Source of the DNA: Geodermatophilus dictyosporus
GTDB taxonomy: Bacteria > Actinomycetota > Actinomycetes > Mycobacteriales > Geodermatophilaceae
Assembly: GCF_900115505.1 (NCBI RefSeq)
Contig: NZ_FOWQ01000001.1
Coordinates: 1-64,000 of the forward strand
DNA length: 64,000 nucleotides
Direction of reading: 5' to 3'
A model generated the notes under the pieces. That model had not been told where the DNA came from and searched no databases. It saw nothing but the letters and a program-made list of their open reading frames with translations. Below are positions 45,529-52,419 of the stretch, one piece after another. Both the position numbers and the translations under genes were made by a program. Every line of letters starts with the position of its first letter. The first letter of the stretch is position 1.

Positions 45529-46064
45529 GCGCACCCGCGCACCCGCAGCGCAACGCCGAGCTCCTCGGCATCTACCTCAACGACCACCTGGCGGCGGCCA
45601 CGGGCGGCATCGAGCTGGTCTGCCGCATGCTCCGGGTGCACGCCGGCTCCCGCTGGGAGCCCCCGCTGCAGCAGCTGCTCACCGAGCTGCGCGACGAGAA
45701 GGCCTCCCTGCTGGCGGTCGCCGGGGCGCTGGGCGTGCCGGTGCGCCAGTACAAGCAGCTCGGTGTGTGGGTGGCCGAGAAGGTCACCCGGGCCAAGCTC
45801 AACGGTCGGCTGCTGTCGCGGTCCCCGCTGTCGGACCTCGTCGAGTTCGAGTTCCTCGCCTCGGCCGTGCGCGGCAAGCGCAGCGGCTTCGAGACGCTGC
45901 GGATCGTCGCCGAGGTCGACGACCGCATCGACAGGGCGGAGCTCGACCGGCTCATCGACCAGGCGCACCGGCAGTACGAGTGGCTCACCGACGCCCGCCG
46001 CGACGTCGCCGCGGCGACCTTCGGCGGTCGGCCGGCGGCGGCGGAGCGCACCGGGGGCCACTGA
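45525..46064 (+). CDS. Conserved helical protein of unknown function
   Basis: The 179-residue protein looks like a four-helix bundle: LGIYLNDHLAAATGGIELVC, LQQLLTELRDEKASLLAVAG, LGVPVRQYKQLGVWVAEKV and LRIVAEVDDRIDRAELDRLI. It has His/Glu/Asp residues on several helices but no clear ferritin-like metal motif. ATG 45525 overlaps the stop of the upstream helix-turn-helix gene (ATGA), and GGAGG precedes it. I recognise similar proteins in actinobacteria only as hypothetical. Confidence 0.7.
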   Translation: MSAPAHPQRNAELLGIYLNDHLAAATGGIELVCRMLRVHAGSRWEPPLQQLLTELRDEKASLLAVAGALGVPVRQYKQLGVWVAEKVTRAKLNGRLLSRSPLSDLVEFEFLASAVRGKRSGFETLRIVAEVDDRIDRAELDRLIDQAHRQYEWLTDARRDVAAATFGGRPAAAERTGGH

Positions 46065-46098
46065 GCAGCCGGGGCCGGCGGCTGGTAGCAACGTCGCC

Positions 46099-46866
46099 GT
46101 GTGCCACGACCCCAGCAGCCGCCCGCCCGCGCCGCCCCGCACCGGCGCAGCGGTCGGCGCGACCGAGTCGACCGTCCTGACGGCGGCCGACGGCACGCGG
46201 TTCTCGGCCGCGTTCGCCGGGCCGGTCGACCCCGCCGCCGCGACCGCCGGCGTCGTCGTCCTCCCCGACGTCCGCGGCCTGCACCCCTACTACGTGGCGC
46301 TGGCCGAGCGGTTCGCCGAGGCCGGCGTCCCGGCCCTGGCGATCGACTGGTTCGGCCGCACCGCGGGCCCGGCCGACGGCGGCACCCGCGACGCCGGCTT
46401 CGACTGGCAGTCGCACGTCCCGCAGACCACGCCCGAGGGCGTCGACGCCGACCTCGCCGCGGCCGTCACGGAGCTGCGCGGTCGCACCCGGCCGGACCTG
46501 CCGGTGGTCACCGTCGGCTTCTGCCTCGGCGGCAGCCACTCCTGGCGGCAGTCGGGCGGGGACCTCGACGTGGCCGCGTGCGCGGGCTTCTACGGCCGGC
46601 CGGTCATGGTCGGTGACGCCGCCGACCGCGCCGCCCGCCCGACGCTGCTCCTGGTGGCCGGCGCCGACGCGGCCACCCCGGTGGAGGAGCAGCTCGCGCT
46701 GGCCGAGCGGATGCGCGCGGCCGGCGCCGACGTCGAGACCGCCGTCTACGACGGGGCGCCGCACTCCTTCTTCGACCGCGCGGCCCCCGAGTGGTCCGAC
46801 GCCTGCCAGGACGCGTGGCGGCGGCTGCTCGCGCTGGTGGACCGGGCCGGGGGTGCCGCGTCGTGA
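46099..46866 (+). CDS. Dienelactone hydrolase family protein
   Basis: The 255-residue alpha/beta-hydrolase has the DLH catalytic cysteine in VGFCLGGSHSW (about residue 143), Asp in VAGADAATP and His in APHSFFDRA. GVVVLPDVRGLHPYYVALAERF is the family opening. It hydrolyses dienelactones or similar esters, possibly in aromatic degradation; no such cluster is here. Start GTG 46099 is preferred because the frame upstream is noise. The ankyrin gene overlaps its stop. Confidence 0.9.
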   Translation: MCHDPSSRPPAPPRTGAAVGATESTVLTAADGTRFSAAFAGPVDPAAATAGVVVLPDVRGLHPYYVALAERFAEAGVPALAIDWFGRTAGPADGGTRDAGFDWQSHVPQTTPEGVDADLAAAVTELRGRTRPDLPVVTVGFCLGGSHSWRQSGGDLDVAACAGFYGRPVMVGDAADRAARPTLLLVAGADAATPVEEQLALAERMRAAGADVETAVYDGAPHSFFDRAAPEWSDACQDAWRRLLALVDRAGGAAS

Positions 46867-47261
46867 GCGAGCCGGTCGACCCCGGTGTCATCGAGCTGGC
46901 GGCCCGCGTGTTCGACCTGGCCCGCTCCGGCCGCACCGAGGAGCTGGTGGCCTACCTCGACGCCGGCGTCCCGCTGGAGCTCACCAACGACAGGGGCGAC
47001 ACCCTGCTGATCCTCGCCGCCTACCACGCCCACCCCGGGACGGTGGCCGCGCTGCTGGCCCGCGGCGCCGACCACGGCCGGGCCAACGACCGCGGGCAGA
47101 CGGCGCTGGCCGCAGCGGTGTTCCGCCGCTCGGAGCCCCTCGTCCGCACGCTGCTCGACGCCGGTGCCGACCCCGACGCCGGCGGGCCCAGCGCCCGCGA
47201 GACGGCGGCCTTCTTCGAGCTGCCGGAGATGTCGGCGCTGCTGGAGCGGCCCGCCCGCTGA
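46863..47261 (+). CDS. Ankyrin-repeat protein
   Basis: A 132-residue protein made of about three ankyrin repeats: GRTEELVAYLDAGVPLELTN, RGDTLLILAAYHAHPGTVAALLARGAD and GQTALAAAVFRRSEPLVRTLLDAGADPDAGG (quoted in parts). It overlaps the dienelactone hydrolase stop (GTGA), so it is likely cotranslated and may be a protein-binding partner. Bacterial ankyrin proteins next to catalases or hydrolases are common; function is unknown. Confidence 0.88.
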   Translation: MSEPVDPGVIELAARVFDLARSGRTEELVAYLDAGVPLELTNDRGDTLLILAAYHAHPGTVAALLARGADHGRANDRGQTALAAAVFRRSEPLVRTLLDAGADPDAGGPSARETAAFFELPEMSALLERPAR

Positions 47262-47337
47262 GGCCTCCCCCCGGACGGCGTCCCGGCGTGTCACCCTGGG
47301 GACCCACGGCGGCGGCGGAGGGGGACGCACACAGACC

Positions 47338-48696
47338 ATGGCCGCGCAGCAGCACCTGCCGCCCCCCGGCGGCGACCGCGTCGAGTCCGGGGCGACCCGG
47401 GTGACGCCGCCGGACGTCACCGACCTGCAGACCGTCGTCGGCACGGGCCTGCAGCCCACCACGACACCGGGGGCCGACGTGCTGGGCGCCGACGCTCCCG
47501 GGGCCGACGCGCTCGGGGCCGACGCGCTGACGGCCGGGGGCCCCCCCGAGCTGCCGGGCGCGTCGGTCCTGCCCCGCTGGCTGGTCCTGCTGGTGGGCGG
47601 CGCCGCGGCGACCATCGCCGTCGCCGGTGTCCGGGAGATCGCCTGGCTGCTGGCACCGGTGCTGCTGGCGCTGGTGGTCGTCGTCGCGCTGACGCCGGTG
47701 CAGCGCTGGCTGCTGCGGCACGGCGCGCCCCGGTGGGTCGCCGCGACGGTGCTCCTGGTGCTGGTGTGGGGGGTGCTGCTCGCCCTCGGGTCGATGCTGG
47801 TCGTGGCGATCGCGCAGTTCGCGCTGCTGCTGCCCGACTACGCGCCGCAGTTCCAGCTCCTGCTCGACGACGCCGTCCGGCGGCTGGGCGAGGCCGGCAT
47901 GTCCTCGGGGCAGATCGCCGAGCTGGTCGACCGCTTCGACTACGGGCAGCTCGTGGGCCTGGCCACCGGGCTGTTCGCGCGGGTCACCGACACCGCCACC
48001 ACGCTGGTGCTGCTGCTCTCGGCCATGGTGTTCCTCGCCATCGAGTCCGGCGGCTTCGGCCGGCGGCTGGCGCTGGTCGCCGAGGAGCGCCCCCACCTGC
48101 CGATCGCCCTGGGCCTGTTCGCGCGCGGCACCCGCAGCTACCTGCTGGTGAGCACGGTGTTCGGCGCGATCGTGGCCGTCGGTGACACCATCGCCCTGGA
48201 GATCCTCGGCGTGCCCATGCCCCTGCTGTGGGGGCTGCTGTCGTTCATCACCAACTACGTGCCGAACATCGGGTTCGTCCTCGGCGTCATCCCGCCGGCG
48301 CTGCTCGCCCTCCTCGACGCGGGATGGACCGAGTTCTGGGTCGTCATCGTCGTCTACGCGCTGCTCAACTTCGTCGTCCAGACGCTCATCCAGCCCCGCT
48401 TCGTCGGCGACTCGGTGGGCCTGTCGATGACGGTCACCTTCCTCGCGCTGCTGTTCTGGGGCTGGGTGCTCGGGGCGCTGGGCGCGCTGCTGGCCATACC
48501 GCTGACCCTGCTGGTCAAGGCGCTGCTGGTCGACGTCGACCCGCGCGGCCACTGGCTCGACGCGCTGCTGCGGGAGGAGCCGCGGCCCCCGCGGACCAGC
48601 CGCGCCCGCAAGCGCGCGCACGACCGCAGGGCGGCGCTGGCCTCGGTGCGGGCACTGCACCCGCACTGGCCCGGACGGCGCGGATCCGGCGACTGA
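47338..48696 (+). CDS. AI-2E family transporter (second copy)
   Basis: A 452-residue membrane protein with about eight helices in the AI-2E pattern (LLAPVLLALVVVVALTPVQRWLL; LLWGLLSFITNYVPNIGFVLG; IQPRFVGDSVGLSMTVTFL). The PNIGF and GWVLGALGALLAIPLTLL motifs are characteristic. The 80-residue cytoplasmic N-terminus holds four GAD-type repeats (GADVL, GADAP, GADAL, GADAL). It differs clearly in sequence from the paralogue at 42576-43928. ATG 47338 is the first in-frame start after low-complexity noise. Confidence 0.9.
   Translation: MAAQQHLPPPGGDRVESGATRVTPPDVTDLQTVVGTGLQPTTTPGADVLGADAPGADALGADALTAGGPPELPGASVLPRWLVLLVGGAAATIAVAGVREIAWLLAPVLLALVVVVALTPVQRWLLRHGAPRWVAATVLLVLVWGVLLALGSMLVVAIAQFALLLPDYAPQFQLLLDDAVRRLGEAGMSSGQIAELVDRFDYGQLVGLATGLFARVTDTATTLVLLLSAMVFLAIESGGFGRRLALVAEERPHLPIALGLFARGTRSYLLVSTVFGAIVAVGDTIALEILGVPMPLLWGLLSFITNYVPNIGFVLGVIPPALLALLDAGWTEFWVVIVVYALLNFVVQTLIQPRFVGDSVGLSMTVTFLALLFWGWVLGALGALLAIPLTLLVKALLVDVDPRGHWLDALLREEPRPPRTSRARKRAHDRRAALASVRALHPHWPGRRGSGD
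47470..47529 (+). repeat. 15-bp imperfect tandem repeat in the AI-2E gene
   Basis: Four units of the form GGGGCCGACGCGCTG encode GAD-x-x pentapeptides in the disordered N-terminus of the transporter. Confidence 0.85.
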
Positions 48697-48783
48697 CCTG
48701 CGCGTTCACGGAATGTCAGGGGTCTGCGGGACGTTGTCCCCGGTGTCGGACGACGTGTCCGGCGAGACCTTCGAGGAGGACCC

Positions 48784-49047
48784 GTGAAGGGTGACCGTGT
48801 CGAGGTCGTCATCGACGCCGGTGGCGACACCCGCACCTACGAGATCGAGGCCACCCGCGCCGGGCGCCGGGTGGACGTGACCCACGGCCGCGGCGTCGTG
48901 GAGGTCACCGAGACCACCCGCGGTGGCACGCCCGTGCGCACCGCGCGGTTCATGTCCGGGCGGGTGCTCGCCCTGGTCGAGCACCCGGCCGCCCGGCCGC
49001 TGCTCGAGGACGACGAGCCGGTGACCCCGCTGCGGCGCACCGCCTGA
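48784..49047 (+). CDS. Small beta-rich protein of unknown function
   Basis: An 87-residue protein (VEVVIDAGGDTRTYEIEATR; RRVDVTHGRGVVEVTETTRG) predicted as mostly beta strands, no membrane segment. GAGGAGG before GTG 48784 strongly supports translation. No family recognised. Confidence 0.7.
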   Translation: MKGDRVEVVIDAGGDTRTYEIEATRAGRRVDVTHGRGVVEVTETTRGGTPVRTARFMSGRVLALVEHPAARPLLEDDEPVTPLRRTA

Positions 49048-49106
49048 GAGAACCTGCCCGCCCCCACCCCTCGCTCGGGACGGGGCCGACAGCGAGCCGG
49101 CCCGCC

Positions 49107-49577
49107 GTGACACCGGAACTGGTCGTGATGGTCGGGCTGCAGGGGGCGGGCAAGTCGACGTGGGTGGCGCGGCACCTGGCCGCCACCCACGCGGTCGTCA
49201 GCAAGGACCACTGGCCGCGGGCGCGCCGGCGCGAGGCACGGCAGCAGCGGGTGGTCGCCGAGCTGCTCGCCGCCGGGCGCAGCGTCGTCGTCGACAACAC
49301 CTCCCCGTCACCGGAGGAGCGGGCGCCCCTGGTGGCCGCGGCCCGCGCCGCCGGCGTGCCGGTGCGGGCGGTGTGGGTGGACACGCCGGTCGAGGACTGC
49401 CTGGCCCGCAACGACGCCCGCGAGGGACGGGCCCGGGTGCCGCTGGTCGGCGTCCTGGCCGCGCGGGCGCGGTTGCGCCCACCGTCGGAGGACGAGGGCT
49501 TCGACCGGGTCGACGTCGTCCGTCCCGGGAGCCCGCCGGCGGACCGCCGCGTGCCACCGCCGGGACCGGTGCGGTAG
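49107..49577 (+). CDS. P-loop kinase, polynucleotide-kinase-like
   Basis: A 156-residue P-loop protein: Walker A GLQGAGKSTW (about residues 9-18), VSKDHWPRARR, GRSVVVDNTSPSPEERAPLV with the Walker-B-like strand, and VDTPVEDCLARNDAREGR containing a lid arginine. This is the T4 Pnk/zeta-toxin-like family of small kinases that phosphorylate nucleic-acid ends, nucleosides or sugars. No antitoxin-like partner is adjacent. GTG 49107 follows a weak ribosome-binding site. Confidence 0.82.
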   Translation: MTPELVVMVGLQGAGKSTWVARHLAATHAVVSKDHWPRARRREARQQRVVAELLAAGRSVVVDNTSPSPEERAPLVAAARAAGVPVRAVWVDTPVEDCLARNDAREGRARVPLVGVLAARARLRPPSEDEGFDRVDVVRPGSPPADRRVPPPGPVR

Positions 49578-49617
49578 ACCTTGCAGGCCCGTCCCCGCCC
49601 ACCTGGAGGTCTCCCTC

Positions 49618-50037
49618 GTGCTGGCCAGCATCGGCTACGCCGTCGCCTACACCGCCGTCGGCCTCGTGCTGCTGGCGCTGGGCTACCTCGCCCTCGACCT
49701 GCTCACGCCCGGCCACCTGGGCCGGCGCATCTACGAGGACCGGTCGGTGAGCGCGGCGGTCGTGCTGGCCGCGGGCTTCCTCGCCCAGGGCGCGATCACC
49801 TTCACCACGATCTGGACCAACGCCACCGCCGGCTTCGGGCAGGCACTGCTCTACACCGTCGTCTTCGGCGTGCTCGGCGTGCTGCTGCAGGCGGGCGCCT
49901 TCGTCCTGCTCGACCTGCTCACCCCCGGCAAGCTCGGCGCCATGGTCACCGAGGTCGGGTTCCACCCGGCCAGCCTGGTCAGCGCCGCGGCGCAGCTGTC
50001 GGTCGCCGCGATCATCGTCGCCTCCATCTGGCCCTGA
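49618..50037 (+). CDS. DUF350 membrane protein
   Basis: The 139-residue protein has four helices in the DUF350 pattern (GYAVAYTAVGLVLLALGYLALDLLTPG; SAAVVLAAGFLAQGAITFTTIW; ALLYTVVFGVLGVLLQAGAFVLLDLLTPGK; quoted in parts), with the duplicated LDLLTPG motif showing an internal two-fold repeat. Function unknown. GGAGG lies before GTG 49618. Confidence 0.88.
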   Translation: MLASIGYAVAYTAVGLVLLALGYLALDLLTPGHLGRRIYEDRSVSAAVVLAAGFLAQGAITFTTIWTNATAGFGQALLYTVVFGVLGVLLQAGAFVLLDLLTPGKLGAMVTEVGFHPASLVSAAAQLSVAAIIVASIWP

Positions 50038-50197
50038 GCCCGCGGCGCGCGACGCGCCGCCGGGCCCAGGGCGGTGCGGAACCTACTCACCCGTAACGTG
50101 TCGGGCGCAGCGCGCGGGCGCACGGCGGGGCCATCCCGTCGGCCCTGTGTCCGGAGAGGCCGGCGACGACGCCGCCACCAGCATGAGAGGAACCGCA

Positions 50198-50959
50198 ATG
50201 AGCGAGGGAACCCCCCGCGTCGCGATCGTGACCGGCGCCGCCCGGGGCATCGGGGCCGCGACCGCACAGCGGCTGGCCGCCGACGGCTTCGCCGTGGCCG
50301 TGCTCGACCTCGAGGAGGCCGCCACCAAGGAGACCGTGCAGGCCATCGAGGGTGCTGGTGGTCGCGCGCTCGGCGTTGGCGCCGACGTCAGCGACGCCGA
50401 GCAGGTGCAGGCCGCCGTCGAGCGGATCGCCGCCGAGCTGGGCGCGCCGGTCGTGCTGGTCAACAACGCCGGCGTCATCCGCGACAACATGCTGTTCAAG
50501 ATGACCGAGGTCGACTGGGACCTGGTCATGAACGTGCACCTGCGCGGCGCGTTCCTCATGGCCCGCGCCGTCCAGAAGTACATGGTCGAGGCTACGTGGG
50601 GCCGGGTGGTCAACCTGTCCTCCACCTCGGCGCTGGGCAACCGCGGCCAGGCCAACTACTCGACGGCCAAGGCCGGCCTGCAGGGGTTCACCAAGACCCT
50701 CGCCATCGAGCTGGGCAAGTTCGGCGTGACCGCCAACGCGATCGCCCCGGGCTTCATCCAGACCGAGATGACCAAGGCGACCGCCGACCGGATGGGTGTC
50801 GCGTTCGAGGACTTCATCGCCTACGCCGCCAAGGAGATCCCGGTGCAGCGCGTGGGCCAGCCCGAGGACATCGCCCACCTGGTGTCGTTCTTCGTCAGCG
50901 AGGGCGCCGGCTTCGTGTCGGGCCAGGTCGTCTACGCCGCCGGCGGCCCGAAGGCGTAG
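50198..50959 (+). CDS. Short-chain dehydrogenase, FabG-like
   Basis: The 253-residue protein has TGAARGIGAATAQRL, VLVNNAGVIRDNMLFKMTE, SSTSALGNRGQ and YSTAKAGLQGFTKTLA (Ser, Tyr, Lys triad), and PGFIQTEMT. It could be a second 3-oxoacyl-ACP reductase or a 3-hydroxyacyl-CoA dehydrogenase; the FVSGQVVYAAGGP ending fits FabG4-like enzymes. AGAGGAA before ATG 50198. It stands alone, ended by a hairpin, so it is not tied to the fabG-fabI pair. Confidence 0.88.
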   Translation: MSEGTPRVAIVTGAARGIGAATAQRLAADGFAVAVLDLEEAATKETVQAIEGAGGRALGVGADVSDAEQVQAAVERIAAELGAPVVLVNNAGVIRDNMLFKMTEVDWDLVMNVHLRGAFLMARAVQKYMVEATWGRVVNLSSTSALGNRGQANYSTAKAGLQGFTKTLAIELGKFGVTANAIAPGFIQTEMTKATADRMGVAFEDFIAYAAKEIPVQRVGQPEDIAHLVSFFVSEGAGFVSGQVVYAAGGPKA

Positions 50960-50979
50960 CAGCCGCCCGCACCACGACG

Positions 50980-51016
50980 GGGGCCGCCCGTTCCCGCTCC
51001 GGGAGCGGGCGGCCCC
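50980..51016. terminator. Hairpin terminator after the SDR gene
   Basis: GGGGCCGCCCG (50980-50990) pairs with CGGGCGGCCCC (51006-51016); the loop itself contains GCTCC/GGGAGC pairing potential. It follows the SDR stop by 20 bases. Confidence 0.8.
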
Positions 51017-51082
51017 GCCGTGCGTGGGCTGCGGCACGTCGGCGGAGGGCACATCGGCGCCCCCCGCGGCGTTGCACCGACC

Positions 51083-51703
51083 GTGACCGCACCGTTCCGC
51101 CTCGTCCTCCTCGGGGACTCCATCGCCTACGGCACCGGTGCCGCACGGGTCGAGGACGGCCTCGGCCCGCGGCTGGCGCAGGTGCTGCGCAGTGAGGGCC
51201 TCGACGTCGAGCTCACCGTCCTCGCCGTCCCCGGCGCGGTGTCCCGCGACCTCGCCGCCCAGGTGCGCCGGGCCGGGCCGCTGGGCGCCGACCTCGCCGT
51301 CGTCGTCGTCGGCGCCAACGACCTCGCCCGCTTCCTGCCGGCCGACCGGGCCGCCCTCGCGCTCGGCGCCGCGGTGGCGGACCTGCGTGCCGCGGGCACC
51401 GACGTCGTCGTCGTGCCGGCGCCGGACATGTCCAGCGTGCCGTTCGTCCCGCCGGCGTTCCGGCCCGCGGTGCAGGCCGCCTGCGCGCTGCTGCAGCGGC
51501 AGCAGGCCGCCGTCGCCGAGGCGCACGGCGCCACGGTCGCCGCGGTGTCCGCCGAGGTCGGCCGGGCCTTCACCGACGACCCCGCGCTGTTCTCGGGCGA
51601 CCGGTTCCACCCGTCCTCGGCCGGCTACGCCCGCATCGCGGCGGCCCTCGCTCCGACGGTGCTCGCCGCCGCCCGCGCCCGCCGGGCCCGCCGGGCGGCC
51701 TGA
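51083..51703 (+). CDS. SGNH/GDSL-type hydrolase
   Basis: The 206-residue protein opens with LVLLGDSIAYGTGAA (block I, catalytic serine), has VVVGANDLARF (block III) and GDRFHPSSAGYARIA (block V with catalytic Asp and His). It is an esterase or lipase of unknown substrate, cytoplasmic by lack of a signal peptide. GTG 51083 directly precedes the conserved core; the frame is open upstream to 51020. Confidence 0.9.
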   Translation: MTAPFRLVLLGDSIAYGTGAARVEDGLGPRLAQVLRSEGLDVELTVLAVPGAVSRDLAAQVRRAGPLGADLAVVVVGANDLARFLPADRAALALGAAVADLRAAGTDVVVVPAPDMSSVPFVPPAFRPAVQAACALLQRQQAAVAEAHGATVAAVSAEVGRAFTDDPALFSGDRFHPSSAGYARIAAALAPTVLAAARARRARRAA

Positions 51704-51725
51704 GCCGGCCCGGCGGCCGCCGGCG

Positions 51726-52391
51726 TCACACGTCGCGGTAGCGCTTCGCCGCGGCGAGGGCCTCGGTGAGGCGGCCGGCATCGAGGTCGGGGCCGTAGCC
51801 GGGGGTGTCGCGCTGGATGCGCCAGCCCTCGGCCAGCGGCCCCAGGTCGACGACGTCGAAGCCGAGCTCGTCGATGAACGACGCCACGGTCTCCTTGGCC
51901 GAGGCGTCGTCGCCGGCGATCGCCAGCGCCCGCCGGTTCGGCGTGCCCGGCGGGGTCCGGCGGGCGGTGATGTCGGCGGCGTAGACGTGGTTGAACGCCT
52001 TGACGACGCGCGAGGTCGGCAGGTGCTCCTGCAGCAGCTCGGCGGTGGTCGTCGACTCGTCGTCGAGCGCGGGCACGTGCCCGTCACGCTCCGGGTAGTA
52101 GTTGTTCGTGTCGATGACGACCTTGCCGGCCAGCGGCTCGACCGGGACGTCGTCGACCGCCTTGAGCGGCACGGTCACCACCACCAGGTCGCCGGCGGCC
52201 CCTGCCTCGGCGGCGGTCGCGGCACGCACGGAGCCCGTCCGCGAGGGGCGGGCCCCGATCGCCTCGACCAGGTCGGTGAGCGTCTCCGGGCCGCGGGAGT
52301 TCGAGAGCACGACGTCGTAGCCGGCGTCGGTGGCTGCCTGTGCGAGCGCCGTGCCGATGTGGCCGGCGCCGATGATGCCGAGAGTGGTCAT
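51726..52391 (-). CDS. NADPH-dependent F420 reductase-like protein
   Basis: A 221-residue Rossmann protein beginning MTTLGIIGAGHIGTALAQAA, with SNSRGPETL for NADP phosphate binding, VVVTVPLKAVDDVP, VIDTNNYYPERDG, VVKAFNHVYA and LAIAGDDASAKETV. It resembles F420:NADP+ oxidoreductases and related NAD(P)-binding proteins. ATG 52391 is chosen because it starts the conserved strand; the ribosome-binding site is poor. Confidence 0.88.
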   Translation of the reverse strand: MTTLGIIGAGHIGTALAQAATDAGYDVVLSNSRGPETLTDLVEAIGARPSRTGSVRAATAAEAGAAGDLVVVTVPLKAVDDVPVEPLAGKVVIDTNNYYPERDGHVPALDDESTTTAELLQEHLPTSRVVKAFNHVYAADITARRTPPGTPNRRALAIAGDDASAKETVASFIDELGFDVVDLGPLAEGWRIQRDTPGYGPDLDAGRLTEALAAAKRYRDV

Positions 52392-52419
52392 GCCCGGCGG
52401 CAACGCGCGGGTGTGCGGC

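Noticed and set aside
49107-50037. Toxin-antitoxin module with the zeta-like kinase
   Set aside because: The flanking genes are a beta-rich small protein and a DUF350 membrane protein, neither resembling an antitoxin.
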